The notes below the pieces were generated by a model that was given only the letters and a program-made list of their open reading frames with translations, had not been told where the DNA came from and ran no database searches. Shown here in pieces: positions 8,731-18,143 of a DNA stretch of 64,000 bases. The stretch is from JBBEAM01 sp040882845 (lineage in GTDB: Bacteria; Pseudomonadota; Alphaproteobacteria; Kiloniellales; DSM-21159). Position numbers and translations under genes: made by a program. The stretch covers positions 62,001 to 126,000 of the forward strand of contig JBBEAM010000016.1 in assembly GCA_040882845.1 (NCBI GenBank). The letters run 5' to 3'. Positions within the stretch are counted from its first letter, which is position 1, and each line of letters opens with the position of its first letter.

Positions 8731-9624
8731 ATGGCGCCCGTCCAGCCAGATAACCTCCAGCAACGCGGTGAGCGGCTCGCCGCCAACCTGCCCCCGCTGC
8801 TGGTCGCGGCCGAGCGGGTCGCCTCCACAGTGGCACAGGGCGTGCACGGACGGCGGCGTATCGGCCAGGGCGAGACCTTCTGGCAGTTCCGGGAATACGA
8901 TGTCAGCGACCAGCCCCAGTCGATCGACTGGCGCCAGACCGGAAAGTCCGACCGGGTCTTCGTGCGCGAGCTGGAGTGGGAGGCGGCGCAGTCGGTCTGG
9001 CTGTGGCGCGACACCTCCGCGTCGATGTCCTGGTCCTCCGACAAGTCCCTGCCCAGCAAGCGCGCGCGCGCCGACATTCTGACCTTGGCGCTGGCGGTGC
9101 TGCTGATCCGCGGCGGCGAGCATCTGGCGCTGCTCGGCGCGGCGCGGCGGCCGTCCTCGGGGCGTGCAACCCTGACTCGCCTCGCCGCAGAGATGGAGCG
9201 TGGACGCGAGACGCAGTCGGGCGACGGCCTGCCGGAACGGCATGCCCTGCCCCGCCATGGCCAGGTGGTGCTGATCGGCGACTTCCTGCGCCCCCTGCCC
9301 GAGATCGCCGAGACCATCCAGTTCTATGCCGAGTCCGGCCTGCGCGGCATGATCCTGCAGCTGCTCGACCCGGCCGAGGAGACCCTGCCCTACCAGGGCA
9401 GAGTGCGTTTCGAGGGCCTGGCGGATCGCCAGGACCAGTCCTGGCTGCTCGGCAAGGTCGAGACCGTGCGGGAGCGCTATCTCGCGCGCCTTGGCGCGCA
9501 GCGCGCGGGGCTCGACGACATCGCCCGGCGCGTCGGCTGGCGCTGCGCCCATCACCGTACCGACAAGCCGGCCGAGGCCGCACTGCTCGCGCTCTACAGC
9601 GCGCTGGCGCCGGAAGCCCGCTGA
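8731..9624 (+). CDS. DUF58 domain protein (Bat-type)
   Basis: 297 residues. The DUF58 core is visible as GRRRIGQGETFWQFREYDVSD followed by IDWRQTGKSDRVFVRELEWE, then a VWA-like segment with LWRDTSASMSW (D-x-S-x-S MIDAS-like) and VVLIGDFL. No membrane helix. The ATG at 8731 has GGAGAG just upstream (8722-8727). DUF58 proteins regularly pair with MoxR ATPases. It overlaps the next gene by one base (TGATG). Confidence 0.9.
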   Translation: MAPVQPDNLQQRGERLAANLPPLLVAAERVASTVAQGVHGRRRIGQGETFWQFREYDVSDQPQSIDWRQTGKSDRVFVRELEWEAAQSVWLWRDTSASMSWSSDKSLPSKRARADILTLALAVLLIRGGEHLALLGAARRPSSGRATLTRLAAEMERGRETQSGDGLPERHALPRHGQVVLIGDFLRPLPEIAETIQFYAESGLRGMILQLLDPAEETLPYQGRVRFEGLADRQDQSWLLGKVETVRERYLARLGAQRAGLDDIARRVGWRCAHHRTDKPAEAALLALYSALAPEAR

Positions 9625-12374
9625 TGCTGTCCCTCGGCGCCTTCGCCTTTCTCCAAGCCTGGCTGTTGCTGGCCCTGCTGCTGCTGCCGCTGCTGTGGTG
9701 GCTGCTGCGGGTGACGCCGCCGGCGCCGAAGCGGGTCGTCTTTCCGCCGCTGCGCCTGCTGCTCGGCCTGCAGCCGCGCGAGGAGACGCCGGCGCGCACG
9801 CCGCCCTGGCTGATCCTGCTGCGGATCGTCGCGGCGGCGCTGATCGTCCTTGGACTGGCGCGGCCGGTGCTCAATCCCGGCGCCGAGCTGACCGGCGCGG
9901 GGCCGGTTTTGCTGGTGGTCGACAACGGCTGGGCCGCGGCGCGCGACTGGCAGGCCCGCGAAGAGCTGCTCACTGCCCTGCTGCAGCAGGCCGAGCGCAG
10001 CGGGCGGCGGGTCGCCCTGCTACCGACCGCGCCCGATCCCGGCGCGCAACCGGCCGCGATCGCGTTGACCGGCGCCGGCGAGGTCCTGCAACGCCTGCAG
10101 GAGCTGCAGCCGCGGCCTTGGGAGACGGAGCGCGGCGCTCTCGCCGCCGCCCTGGAGGACTTCGCGCCGGGCGCGGCGAGCGAGGCGGTCTGGCTTTCCG
10201 ACGGTCTGGCGGGCGACGGCGACGGTGCCCTGCTGGCAGCGCTGCGCCGGCTCGGCAGCGTTAGGGTCTATGGCGAGGAGCCGAGCAGCTTGCCGCACCT
10301 GCTGCAGCCGCCCCAGGGCGATGGCCTGGACCTGGAACTCACGGTCGAGCGCGCCGCAACCGGCTTCGAGGAGAAGCTTACCCTGCAGGCGCTCGACGGC
10401 GATGGCCGGGTGGTCGCGCAACGCGAGGTGAGCTTTCCGCCAGAGGCCCGAGCGGCCGGCGGCGCGCTGCGCCTGCCGATCGAGCTGCGCAACCGAATCG
10501 CTCGCATCGCCATCCCCGGCGAGGCCTCGGCCGGCGCCGTGCAGCTGCTCGACGATCGCAACCGCCGCCGGGTCGTGGGGCTGGTCTCCGCCAGTCCGCT
10601 GGAGGACGCCCAGCCGCTGCTCAGCGATCTGTTCTACCTGCAGCGCGCGCTGGAACCCTTCGCCGAGATTTCGCGCGGGGAGATCGGGGAGCTGCTGCGC
10701 CGCGAACTCTCGATCCTGGCGCTGGCCGATGTCGGCGGCCTGGCGCCGAGCGAAGCCGAGGCCCTGGAAAGCTGGGTCCGTCAGGGCGGGCTGCTGCTGC
10801 GCTTCGCCGGTCCACGGATGGCCGAGTCGGCCGGCGATCTGCTGCCGGTAACGCTGCGCAGCGGCGGCCGCACCCTGGGCGGCGCCCTGACCTGGGACGA
10901 GCCGGCCCGGCTGGCGCCCTTCCCCGAGGACAGCCCCTTCAGCGGACTGCCGATTCCCCGCGACGTGACGATCGAACGCCAGGTGCTGGCCGAGCCCTCC
11001 CTGGAACTCGGCGAACGCACCTGGGCGCGGCTCAGCGACGGCACGCCGCTGGTCACCGCCGAGGCCCGGGAGCAGGGCTGGGTGGTGCTGATCCACACCA
11101 CCGCCAACACCGACTGGTCGAACCTCTCTCTCTCCGGCCTCTTCGTGTCGATGCTGCAGCGCCTGGTCGACGTCAGCCAGGGCATCCACCAGGGCGACAG
11201 CGGCGACGCACCGCTGCCGCCGCTGGCGACGCTCGACGGCTTCGGCCAGCTCGGCAGCCCGGCGGCAGGAACCGCCGCGCTCGACCCCGCCAGCCTGCGC
11301 GACGGCGCCGTCGGGCCCCGCAATCCGCCGGGCTACTACGGCGCCGATAACGGCGGCCGGCGCGTCGCCTTCAACCTCACCGAGGCGGTCGGCGAGCTGC
11401 AGCCGCTGACGCCGCCGCCCGGAGGCTTGCGGCCCTATGGCGCGCGCGGCGAGCTCGACCTCAGCGGCTGGCTGCTCGGCGGCGCCGTGCTGCTCGGCCT
11501 GATCGACCTGCTGATCAGTCTCTGGCTACGCGGCCTGGCGGCGCCGCCGGGCCGGCTCGGCAGAGCCCAGGCAACCGCGGCGGCCGGCGCGGCGCTGCTG
11601 CTGCTGGCGATGACACTGGCCGCCCCGCCCGGCGCGGCGCAGAGCACCGACGACCGCTTCGCCCTGGAGTCGGCGCTGGAAACCCGGCTCGCCTACATCG
11701 AAACCGGGGTTCCCGCGGTGGATGAGGTCTCGCGCGCCGGCCTGGAGGGCCTAACCCGCCTGCTGCATCGGCGCACCGCGGCCGAGCCGGTCAGTCCCGT
11801 CGGGGTCGCCCCCGGCGAGGACGAACTCGCCTTCTTTCCGCTGCTGTACTGGCCGATCGCGCCGGAGCAGCGCGATCTCGACAGCGCCGCCGTGGAGGCC
11901 TTGAAGGACTTCATCCGCGGCGGCGGCACGATCCTGATCGACCTGCGCGAACCCGGCGCCAACCTCAATCTTTATGGACAGCCGAGCCGCAACACCCAGG
12001 CGCTGCGCCGCCTGACCGCCGAGCTCGACCTGCCGCCGCTGAAGCCACTGCCGGTCGAGCACGTGCTGACCAAGGCTTTCTACCTGATGCAGGACTTCCC
12101 GGGCCGCTACGCCGGCGGCGATCTCTGGATCGAGGACACCGAGGAAACCCGCAACGACGGCGTCGCTTCGGTGATCATCGGCAGCAACGACTGGGCCGGC
12201 GCCTGGGCGATCAACGATGTCGGCCAGCCGCGCTTCGCCGTGCTGCCTGGCGGCGAGCGGCAGCGCGAAATGGCCTACCGCGCCGGCGTCAACGTCGTGA
12301 TGTACGCCCTGACCGGCAACTACAAGTCGGACCAGGTGCACATTCCCTTCATTCTCGAACGGTTGGGACAGTGA
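9624..12374 (+). CDS. BatA-type N-terminal/DUF4159 membrane protein
   Basis: 916 residues. Two transmembrane helices at the N-terminus (about 7-28 and 58-75) carry the BatA-like pattern AFLQAWLLLALLLLPLLWWLLR...VFPPLRLL. A VWA-like region (VLLVVDNGWAA) and a long exposed middle follow, then two helices near residues 615-675, and a C-terminal DUF4159 domain starting near LAYIETG and containing FFPLLYWPI and FIRGGGTILIDLRE. The organisation is that of the large DUF4159 proteins coupled to MoxR and DUF58 in alphaproteobacteria. The start ATG overlaps the previous stop. Role unknown; probably a periplasm-facing partner of the MoxR complex. Confidence 0.88.
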   Translation: MLSLGAFAFLQAWLLLALLLLPLLWWLLRVTPPAPKRVVFPPLRLLLGLQPREETPARTPPWLILLRIVAAALIVLGLARPVLNPGAELTGAGPVLLVVDNGWAAARDWQAREELLTALLQQAERSGRRVALLPTAPDPGAQPAAIALTGAGEVLQRLQELQPRPWETERGALAAALEDFAPGAASEAVWLSDGLAGDGDGALLAALRRLGSVRVYGEEPSSLPHLLQPPQGDGLDLELTVERAATGFEEKLTLQALDGDGRVVAQREVSFPPEARAAGGALRLPIELRNRIARIAIPGEASAGAVQLLDDRNRRRVVGLVSASPLEDAQPLLSDLFYLQRALEPFAEISRGEIGELLRRELSILALADVGGLAPSEAEALESWVRQGGLLLRFAGPRMAESAGDLLPVTLRSGGRTLGGALTWDEPARLAPFPEDSPFSGLPIPRDVTIERQVLAEPSLELGERTWARLSDGTPLVTAEAREQGWVVLIHTTANTDWSNLSLSGLFVSMLQRLVDVSQGIHQGDSGDAPLPPLATLDGFGQLGSPAAGTAALDPASLRDGAVGPRNPPGYYGADNGGRRVAFNLTEAVGELQPLTPPPGGLRPYGARGELDLSGWLLGGAVLLGLIDLLISLWLRGLAAPPGRLGRAQATAAAGAALLLLAMTLAAPPGAAQSTDDRFALESALETRLAYIETGVPAVDEVSRAGLEGLTRLLHRRTAAEPVSPVGVAPGEDELAFFPLLYWPIAPEQRDLDSAAVEALKDFIRGGGTILIDLREPGANLNLYGQPSRNTQALRRLTAELDLPPLKPLPVEHVLTKAFYLMQDFPGRYAGGDLWIEDTEETRNDGVASVIIGSNDWAGAWAINDVGQPRFAVLPGGERQREMAYRAGVNVVMYALTGNYKSDQVHIPFILERLGQ

Positions 12375-12384
12375 GCCGGCCGTG

Positions 12385-14466
12385 ATGAACGACGCCCTCG
12401 CCCTCGTCTGGTCGCCGCTGCTGCCCTGGGCTCTGCTCGCCGGGCTGACCGGATTGGCGGTGCTGTTCTGCGGCTTCGCGGCGCTGCGCCGCGCCGGTGG
12501 CGTCTGGTGGCGCATCCTGGGCTTTGCAGTGCTGCTGCTGGCGATCGCCAATCCGGCGCTGCTGGTGGAGGAGCGTGCGGCGCGCGACGACATCGTGCTG
12601 GTGGTCACCGACGAAAGCGAAAGCCAGGAGATTCGCGACCGCCCGGCGCAGCGCGCCGCGCTCGCCGAGGCGCTGGGCGCCGCGCTCGCGGAGCTGCCCC
12701 AGACCGAAGTGCGCCGCATTTCCGCCGGCAGCCAGCGGATCGGCGATCCAGACGGCGGCACCCGGCTGTTCGGCGCCGTGCAGTCCGCGCTTTCCGACGC
12801 CGGGCGCGAGCGGATCGGCGCGGTCTTCCTGATCAGCGATGGCCAGATCGAGGACGCGCCGGAGAAAATCGAGGAGCTCGGCATCGACGCCCCGGTGCAT
12901 CTGCTGTTGACCGGCGAGCAAGGGGAGTTCGACCGCCGCGTGATCCTGGAACGGGTGCCGAGCTTCGGCATCGTCGGCAACGAGTTGCTGATGACCCTGC
13001 GCGTCGAGGATCTTCCCGGGGCGCCCGAGGGCACCCGGGCAGAGGTGGTGATCCGCAAGGACGGCGAGGAAACCCTGCGTCTGCCGGTTCCGGTCGGCGA
13101 GAGTCGCGACATCGCCTTCGAGCTCGATCACCGCGGCCCGACGGTGCTGGAGGTCGAGGTCGAGGCCGCCGGCGAGGAACTGAGCCTGCGCAACAATCTG
13201 GTGGCGACCGAGATCAACGGCGTCCGCGACCGCCTGCGCGTCCTGCTGGTCTCCGGCGAGCCCCACGCCGGCGAGCGCGCCTGGCGCAACATCCTGAAAT
13301 CCGATCCCTCGGTCGATCTGGTGCATTTCACCATCCTGCGGCCGCCGGAAAAGCAGGACGGCACGCCGATCAGCGAGCTGTCGCTGATCGCCTTTCCGAC
13401 CCGCGAGCTCTTCGAGGTCAAGCTCGGCGAATTCGACCTGGTGATCTTCGACCGCTACCGCCGGCGCGGCGTGCTGCCGCTGCTCTATCTCGAGAACATC
13501 GCCGCGTACGTCGAGGAGGGCGGCGCGCTTTTCGAGGCCGTGGGCCCGACCTTCGCCACGCCGCTGTCGCTGCATCGCACGCCGCTCGGCCGGGTGCTGC
13601 CCGGCGCGCCGACCGGCCGGGTGATCGAAGGCGGCTTTCAGCCCAGCGTCACCGAGGTCGGAACCCGCCATCCGGTGACCGCGGCCCTGCCCGGCGCCGA
13701 GGCCGACCAGGGCCGGCCGGATTGGGGCCGCTGGTTCCGCCACATCGAGACCGAGGCCGAGCAGGGCGAGGTGCTGATGAACGGCGCCGAGCAGCAGCCG
13801 CTGCTGATCCTCAACCGCATCGGCGAGGGCCGGGTGGCGCAGCTGATGAGCGATCAGATGTGGCTCTGGTCGCGCGGTTTCGAAGGCGGCGGCCCTCAGG
13901 CCGAGCTGATCCGGCGGGTCGCCCACTGGCTGATGAAGGAGCCGGAGCTGGAGGAGGAGAACCTCAAGGCCACCATCGCCGGCGATCGCCTGGAAATCCG
14001 CCGCCGCTCGCTCGAGGACGAGGTGCCGCCGATCGAGGTCACCCTCCCATCTGGCGAGCTGCGGACGCTGGAGCTCGAGACCGACGCGCGCGGCATCGCC
14101 AGCGGCAGCCTGCCGGTCGAGGAGCCTGGCCTCTACCGGGTCGACGACGGCAGCAAGGTGGCCCTGGCCGCCGCCGGCGCGCTCAACCCGCAGGAGTTTC
14201 GCGATCTGCGGGCCACGGCGGAGCGTCTCGACCCGCTGCTCGCCTCCAGCGGCGGCGGCGCGGCGCGTTTTGCCGAAGCCGGCCTGCCGGATCTGCGCAA
14301 GGTGCGGCCCGACCGGGACCGCAGCGCCCGCGGCTGGCTCGGCGTTGCCGCGCAGGAGAGTTACCTGGTCACCGGAATCACCCGCACCCCAGCCCTGCCC
14401 GCCCTGCTCGCCCTGCTGCTCGCCCTCGGCGCCGTGTTCCTCGCCTGGCGCCGCGAGGGCCGATGA
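12385..14466 (+). CDS. VWA/GATase1-like membrane protein of the Bat-type operon
   Basis: 693 residues from the ATG at 12385 (a GTG directly precedes it and is a possible start). Two N-terminal helices, then VWA-like LVVTDESESQEIRD with a D-x-S-x-S metal site (about residue 73), a beta-rich middle, a class I glutamine amidotransferase-like fold (RVLLVSGEPHAGERAW; LVIFDRYRR; IAAYVEEGGALFEAVGP), and a final transmembrane helix next to the C-terminus. The GATase nucleophile Cys is not evident, so a structural role is likelier than amidotransfer. Starts 10 nt after the DUF4159 gene and overlaps tspO by four bases. Confidence 0.8.
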   Translation: MNDALALVWSPLLPWALLAGLTGLAVLFCGFAALRRAGGVWWRILGFAVLLLAIANPALLVEERAARDDIVLVVTDESESQEIRDRPAQRAALAEALGAALAELPQTEVRRISAGSQRIGDPDGGTRLFGAVQSALSDAGRERIGAVFLISDGQIEDAPEKIEELGIDAPVHLLLTGEQGEFDRRVILERVPSFGIVGNELLMTLRVEDLPGAPEGTRAEVVIRKDGEETLRLPVPVGESRDIAFELDHRGPTVLEVEVEAAGEELSLRNNLVATEINGVRDRLRVLLVSGEPHAGERAWRNILKSDPSVDLVHFTILRPPEKQDGTPISELSLIAFPTRELFEVKLGEFDLVIFDRYRRRGVLPLLYLENIAAYVEEGGALFEAVGPTFATPLSLHRTPLGRVLPGAPTGRVIEGGFQPSVTEVGTRHPVTAALPGAEADQGRPDWGRWFRHIETEAEQGEVLMNGAEQQPLLILNRIGEGRVAQLMSDQMWLWSRGFEGGGPQAELIRRVAHWLMKEPELEEENLKATIAGDRLEIRRRSLEDEVPPIEVTLPSGELRTLELETDARGIASGSLPVEEPGLYRVDDGSKVALAAAGALNPQEFRDLRATAERLDPLLASSGGGAARFAEAGLPDLRKVRPDRDRSARGWLGVAAQESYLVTGITRTPALPALLALLLALGAVFLAWRREGR

Positions 14467-14969
14467 GCCTCTATCGTCCGGACAGCCGCCGCTCCTGGAC
14501 GGCGCTGCTCGCTTTCGTCGCGGCCGCGCTCGCCGTCGGCCAGATCGGCGGACTGGTCACCGCGCCAGCCGTGCGGGAGTGGTATCCAACTCTCGAGCTA
14601 CCAGCCTGGCGGCCGCCGAATGCCGCCTTCCCCATCGTCTGGACCCTGCTCTATCTGGCCATGGCCTATGCCGCCTGGCTGGTCTGGCAGGCGGCGGAGA
14701 AGACCGAACGCGGCTGGGAGGCGGCCTGGCTGGCGCTCAGCCTCTACGGCGTCCAGCTCGTTCTCAACCTCGCCTGGTCGCTGCTGTTCTTCGGCCTGCG
14801 CAGCCCGCTGCTCGGCCTGGCCGACATCTTCCCCCTGGCGGCGGCGATCCTCGCCACCTTGCTGGCCTTCAAGGAGCATTCGCGTCTCGCGGCCTGGCTG
14901 ATGGCGCCCTACCTCGCCTGGGTCAGCTTCGCGGCGATCTTGAACTTCGAGATCTGGGTGCGGAACTGA
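14463..14969 (+). CDS. tspO: TspO/MBR family tryptophan-rich sensory protein
   Basis: 168 residues with five predicted transmembrane helices and the TspO consensus: WYPTLELPAWRPPNAAFPIVWTLLY in the first half, then LVLNLAWSLLFFGLRSP and a C-terminal YLAWVSFAAILNFEIW. Bacterial TspO binds porphyrins and affects tetrapyrrole handling and stress signalling. Its ATG overlaps the preceding stop (ATGA), so it is translationally coupled to the moxR operon, which I do not recall as the usual partner. A short CCGG hairpin follows the stop (14971-14985). Confidence 0.93.
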   Translation: MSLYRPDSRRSWTALLAFVAAALAVGQIGGLVTAPAVREWYPTLELPAWRPPNAAFPIVWTLLYLAMAYAAWLVWQAAEKTERGWEAAWLALSLYGVQLVLNLAWSLLFFGLRSPLLGLADIFPLAAAILATLLAFKEHSRLAAWLMAPYLAWVSFAAILNFEIWVRN

Positions 14970-14991
14970 GGCCGGCTATTCCGGCTTCGTC

Positions 14992-15531
14992 TCACGCGAC
15001 CTGGTTGCCGCGAAGAGACCTCCGCGGATTGGCGCCGGCCGGGGCACGGCCGATCGGGCCGCGCACGCCGTCCAGCGCACCGGAGACCAGTTCCAGGACC
15101 TGGAAGCGCCAGGGGTCGACCGGCCCGGGCAGGATCAACCCCGCCGCCGGGGCGCTGCCGAAGCCGTAAGGACCGTAGTAGCCCGGCTCGCCGACCACAA
15201 CACAGATCCGGTGGCCCTGCTTGCGCGCTTCGTTCAGGCCGTGACGCACCAGCGCCTTGCCGATGCCCTGCCCCTGCAGCGGCGGCTCCACCGCCAGCGG
15301 GCCGAGCAGGATCGCCGGCGTTTTCTCGATCCGGATCGGCCAAAAGCGTAGCGAGGCAAGCAGGCTGCCGTCCTCGTGCACGGCGGAGAAGGAGAGTTCG
15401 GGGATCGGCGCGACGCCCTCGCGCAGCCGGTACACGGTCTTGCCGTGCCGGTCGCGGCCGAAGGTCCGGTCGAGAAGCGGGTCGAGGAGAGGCTCGTCGT
15501 CGAGCCGTTGTGGAACGATCTGATAGTTCAT
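14992..15531 (-). CDS. GNAT family N-acetyltransferase, YhbS-like
   Basis: 179 residues. The acetyl-CoA-binding motif A appears as LGPLAVEPPLQGQGIGKALVRHGL (Q/R-x-x-G-x-G/A), followed by CVVVGEPGYYGPYGFG, the YhbS-type signature in which a Tyr acts near the thioester. Cytoplasmic. The C-terminal 40 residues are Arg/Pro-rich and poorly conserved in the family. Convergent with tspO across 22 nt. The acceptor substrate is unknown. Confidence 0.87.
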   Translation of the reverse strand: MNYQIVPQRLDDEPLLDPLLDRTFGRDRHGKTVYRLREGVAPIPELSFSAVHEDGSLLASLRFWPIRIEKTPAILLGPLAVEPPLQGQGIGKALVRHGLNEARKQGHRICVVVGEPGYYGPYGFGSAPAAGLILPGPVDPWRFQVLELVSGALDGVRGPIGRAPAGANPRRSLRGNQVA

Positions 15532-15736
15532 GGATCTGTCCGATAGGTCGGTTATGGGTCAACGTCCGCGACACCGCGCCGAGTATAGACTCGGCGGGCG
15601 GGCGCCCTGTTCAGGCGCGCCGGCTTCGTCGTCGCTGTTGACCCGTGATCCGCATGATCCCGTCCTGTCTCCGTCTGACCGAAAATTGCCTAGCACGGGC
15701 GGAGTCCCCCGCCAAGCGGTTTCGCGCGCCGCTGGT

Positions 15737-16669
15737 TCAGGAAAAGGCCGGCAGTCCCTCGTCCCAGGAAGGCGTCTCGCCGAAGCGCGCGGCCAGGAAA
15801 TCGACGAACACCCGAACCTTGAGGGAGAGATTGCGGCTGGCCGGAAAGACCGCGTTGACGTCGATCCGTGGATAGACCTGCCAGTCGGGCAGCAAGACCC
15901 GCAGGGCGCCGCTGCGCAGCTCCTCGGTAACGATGAAGGTGGGGCTGAGGACGACGCCGAGCCCGCCGGCGGCCGCGGCGACCAGGGCATCGCCATTGTT
16001 GCCCTTCAGGCGGCCCGAGACCTTGACCCGCCGCTCGCCCAGTTCGGGATGGCGGAAGCGCCACTGCCGGCCGCTCAGCTGATAGGAATAGGCGATGCAG
16101 TCGTGGCTGCGCAGATCCTCCGGCCTGGCCGGGGTCCCGGCGCGCGCCAGATAGGCCGGCGCGGCACAGAGCACCCGCCGGGCCGGCGCCAGCCGGCGCG
16201 CCACCAGGCTGCTGTCGTCGAGCGGACCGATCCGCACGCCGACGTCGAAGCCCTCCTCGACCAGATCGACCAGGCGGTCGTTGAGTACCAGATCGACGGT
16301 GAGCTCGGGATAGCGCGCGAGAAAATCCGGCAGGGCCGGCGCGATGTGGCTCTGACCGAAGGACATCGGCGCGTTGATCCTGAGCTCGCCGCGCGGCGCC
16401 TCGGCGAGATGCTGCACCGTCGCCTCGGCAGCCTGGGCGGCGGCGACCACATCCAGACAGCGCTCGTAGAAGGCGGTGCCGGCCTCGGTCAGGCTGAGGG
16501 TGCGGGTGGTGCGGTTGAGCAGCCGCGTGCCGAGACGATCCTCGAGCCTGGCGATCTGCTTGGAAACCGCGGACTTGGACAGGTCCAACTCTTCCGCAGC
16601 TGCGGTGAAGCCACCGCAGTCGACAACCCGTGCGAACACCAGCATCGCCGAGAGCTCGCCCGGGGTCAT
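15737..16669 (-). CDS. LysR family regulator, divergent from wrbA
   Basis: 310 residues. N-terminal winged helix (FARVVDCGGFTAAAEELDLSKSAVSKQIARLEDRLGTRLLNRTTRTLSLTEAG, split here only by description, residues about 11-63) and a two-lobed effector domain, of the group with the APRGELRINAPMSFG linker. It is divergent from wrbA over 121 bp that contain an AT-rich near-palindrome, the usual position of a LysR target. Likely activates or represses wrbA-pirin-glutathionyl-hydroquinone reductase in response to quinones or electrophiles; this is inferred from context and from related QhnR/YhaJ-like systems. The effector is not predictable. Confidence 0.9.
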   Translation of the reverse strand: MTPGELSAMLVFARVVDCGGFTAAAEELDLSKSAVSKQIARLEDRLGTRLLNRTTRTLSLTEAGTAFYERCLDVVAAAQAAEATVQHLAEAPRGELRINAPMSFGQSHIAPALPDFLARYPELTVDLVLNDRLVDLVEEGFDVGVRIGPLDDSSLVARRLAPARRVLCAAPAYLARAGTPARPEDLRSHDCIAYSYQLSGRQWRFRHPELGERRVKVSGRLKGNNGDALVAAAAGGLGVVLSPTFIVTEELRSGALRVLLPDWQVYPRIDVNAVFPASRNLSLKVRVFVDFLAARFGETPSWDEGLPAFS

Positions 16670-16701
16670 TGCCGCGACTCCACTATGATTGTCTCTTTAA
16701 A

Positions 16702-16721
16702 GAAACAGTATTGTTATTTTC
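16702..16721. promoter_or_regulatory. Candidate LysR binding site
   Basis: GAAA-N12-TTTC dyad inside an AT-rich stretch (about 16687-16734) that contrasts with the GC-rich surroundings, lying between the divergent LysR and wrbA genes. Matches the general size of LysR T-N11-A dyads; not tested. Confidence 0.45.
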
Positions 16722-16790
16722 TACATTATTAAATCGACGAAAGAAACCACCACCTGTAACGCAGAGACACCGCAAACAGGGATCGAACCA

Positions 16791-17390
16791 ATGACCAAGA
16801 TTCTCGTTCTTTACTACAGCTCCTGGGGCCACATCGAAACCATGGCCCAGGCCGTCGCCGAGGGCGCCAAGCAAGTCGAGGGGGCGGAGGTGACGATCAA
16901 ACGGGTGCCCGAACTGATGCCCGAGGAGGTGGCGAAGAAGGCCGGTGTCAAGCTCGACCAGGAGGCCCCCTTCGCCAAGCCCGGCGAGCTGGCCGACTAC
17001 GATGCCATCGTTTTCGGTACGCCGACCCGCTTCGGCAACATGGCGAGCCAGATGCGCAACTTCCTGGATCAGACCGGCGGCCTCTGGGCCGAGGGCAAGC
17101 TGATCGGCAAGGTCGCCAGCGTCTTCACCTCGACCGGCACCGGCGGCGGCAACGAGACCACCATCACCTCCTTCTGGAATACCCTGGCTCACCACGGCAT
17201 GGTGATCCTGGGCCTGACCTACGCCTCGCCGGAGCTGGCGGACCTGAGCGTGGTCAAGGGCGGCAGCCCCTACGGCGCCGGCACCATCGCCGGGCCCGAC
17301 GGCAGCCGTCAGCCGAATGAGCAGGAACTCAACCTGGCCCGCGCCCAAGGCAAACGCGTGGCCGAGGTCGCCGGGAAGCTGGCGGCCTGA
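16791..17390 (+). CDS. wrbA: NAD(P)H:quinone oxidoreductase, WrbA type
   Basis: 199-residue flavodoxin-fold FMN protein that reduces quinones by two electrons, avoiding semiquinones. Visible: the phosphate loop YYSSWGHIETMA (9-20), VFGTPTRFGNMASQMRNFLDQTGGLW, and the WrbA-specific VFTSTGTGGGNETT with THLAHHG-like NTLAHHGM. Cytoplasmic tetramer in the family. First gene of a three-gene unit with pirin and glutathionyl-hydroquinone reductase, all three fitting quinone detoxification, behind a divergent LysR gene. Confidence 0.96.
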   Translation: MTKILVLYYSSWGHIETMAQAVAEGAKQVEGAEVTIKRVPELMPEEVAKKAGVKLDQEAPFAKPGELADYDAIVFGTPTRFGNMASQMRNFLDQTGGLWAEGKLIGKVASVFTSTGTGGGNETTITSFWNTLAHHGMVILGLTYASPELADLSVVKGGSPYGAGTIAGPDGSRQPNEQELNLARAQGKRVAEVAGKLAA

Positions 17391-17413
17391 AGAAGATTAG
17401 GAGCGCACAGGAG

Positions 17414-18121
17414 ATGATCGAAGTTCGGCCTTTCGACAGCCTCGGCCGGATGAAGCTCGGCTGGCTCGATGCCAACTACCACTTCAGCTTTGCCAACTAC
17501 GACGATCCAGGTCGGCGTGGCTGGGGCAAACTGCTGGTGTGGAACGACGACACCATCCAGCCCGGCACCGGCTTCGAGATGCACGGCCACCGCGACATGG
17601 AGATCGTCACCTACGTGCGGCGCGGCGCGATCAGCCACAGCGACCACCTGGGCAACGCCGGCCGCACCGAGGCCGGCGACGTCCAGGTGATGTCGGCCGG
17701 AAAGGGCATCCTCCACGCCGAGCGGAACGAGGAAGCGGACGTCACCCAGCTGTTCCAGATCTGGATCCTGCCCAACCGATCCGGGGTCAAGCCGGGCTGG
17801 CAGACCCGCAGCTTCCCCAAGGGCGAGCGGGCCGGCGAGCTGGTGGTGCTAGCCTCGGGCCGGGACAGCGATGCGGGAAAGGATCCCCTGCCGCTGCACC
17901 AGGACGCCGCCATCCTGGCCGCCACCCTGGAGCCGGGCCAGAGCGTCACCCACCGCACCGGCAAGGAGCGGCACGTCTATCTGGTACCCGCAACCGGCAG
18001 GATTACGGTCAACGGCCAGGAAGCCGCGGCCCGCGACGGGCTCGCCATCACCGGCGAGGAGGAGATCGTCATCGCCGCCGAGGAACTGAGCGAGATTCTG
18101 CTCGCCGACGTTCCGGCGTAA
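17414..18121 (+). CDS. Pirin family protein (YhaK-like, quercetin 2,3-dioxygenase type)
   Basis: 235-residue bicupin. The N-terminal cupin keeps the full metal set expected for pirins: H57-x-H59, H101 and E103 (FEMHGHRDMEIVTYVRRG; GILHAERN). AGGAG lies just before the ATG. Some bacterial pirins have quercetinase activity and YhaK is a redox-responsive protein; in this operon a role in handling quinones or flavonoid-like phenolics is a reasonable inference. Follows wrbA by 23 nt. Confidence 0.92.
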   Translation: MIEVRPFDSLGRMKLGWLDANYHFSFANYDDPGRRGWGKLLVWNDDTIQPGTGFEMHGHRDMEIVTYVRRGAISHSDHLGNAGRTEAGDVQVMSAGKGILHAERNEEADVTQLFQIWILPNRSGVKPGWQTRSFPKGERAGELVVLASGRDSDAGKDPLPLHQDAAILAATLEPGQSVTHRTGKERHVYLVPATGRITVNGQEAAARDGLAITGEEEIVIAAEELSEILLADVPA

Positions 18122-18143
18122 CGCAAGAAAAGGAAGGTAGGCC

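Noticed and set aside
14971..14985. GCCGG-CTATT-CCGGC hairpin after tspO as a terminator
   Set aside because: Only five base pairs and no T-run; too weak to list.
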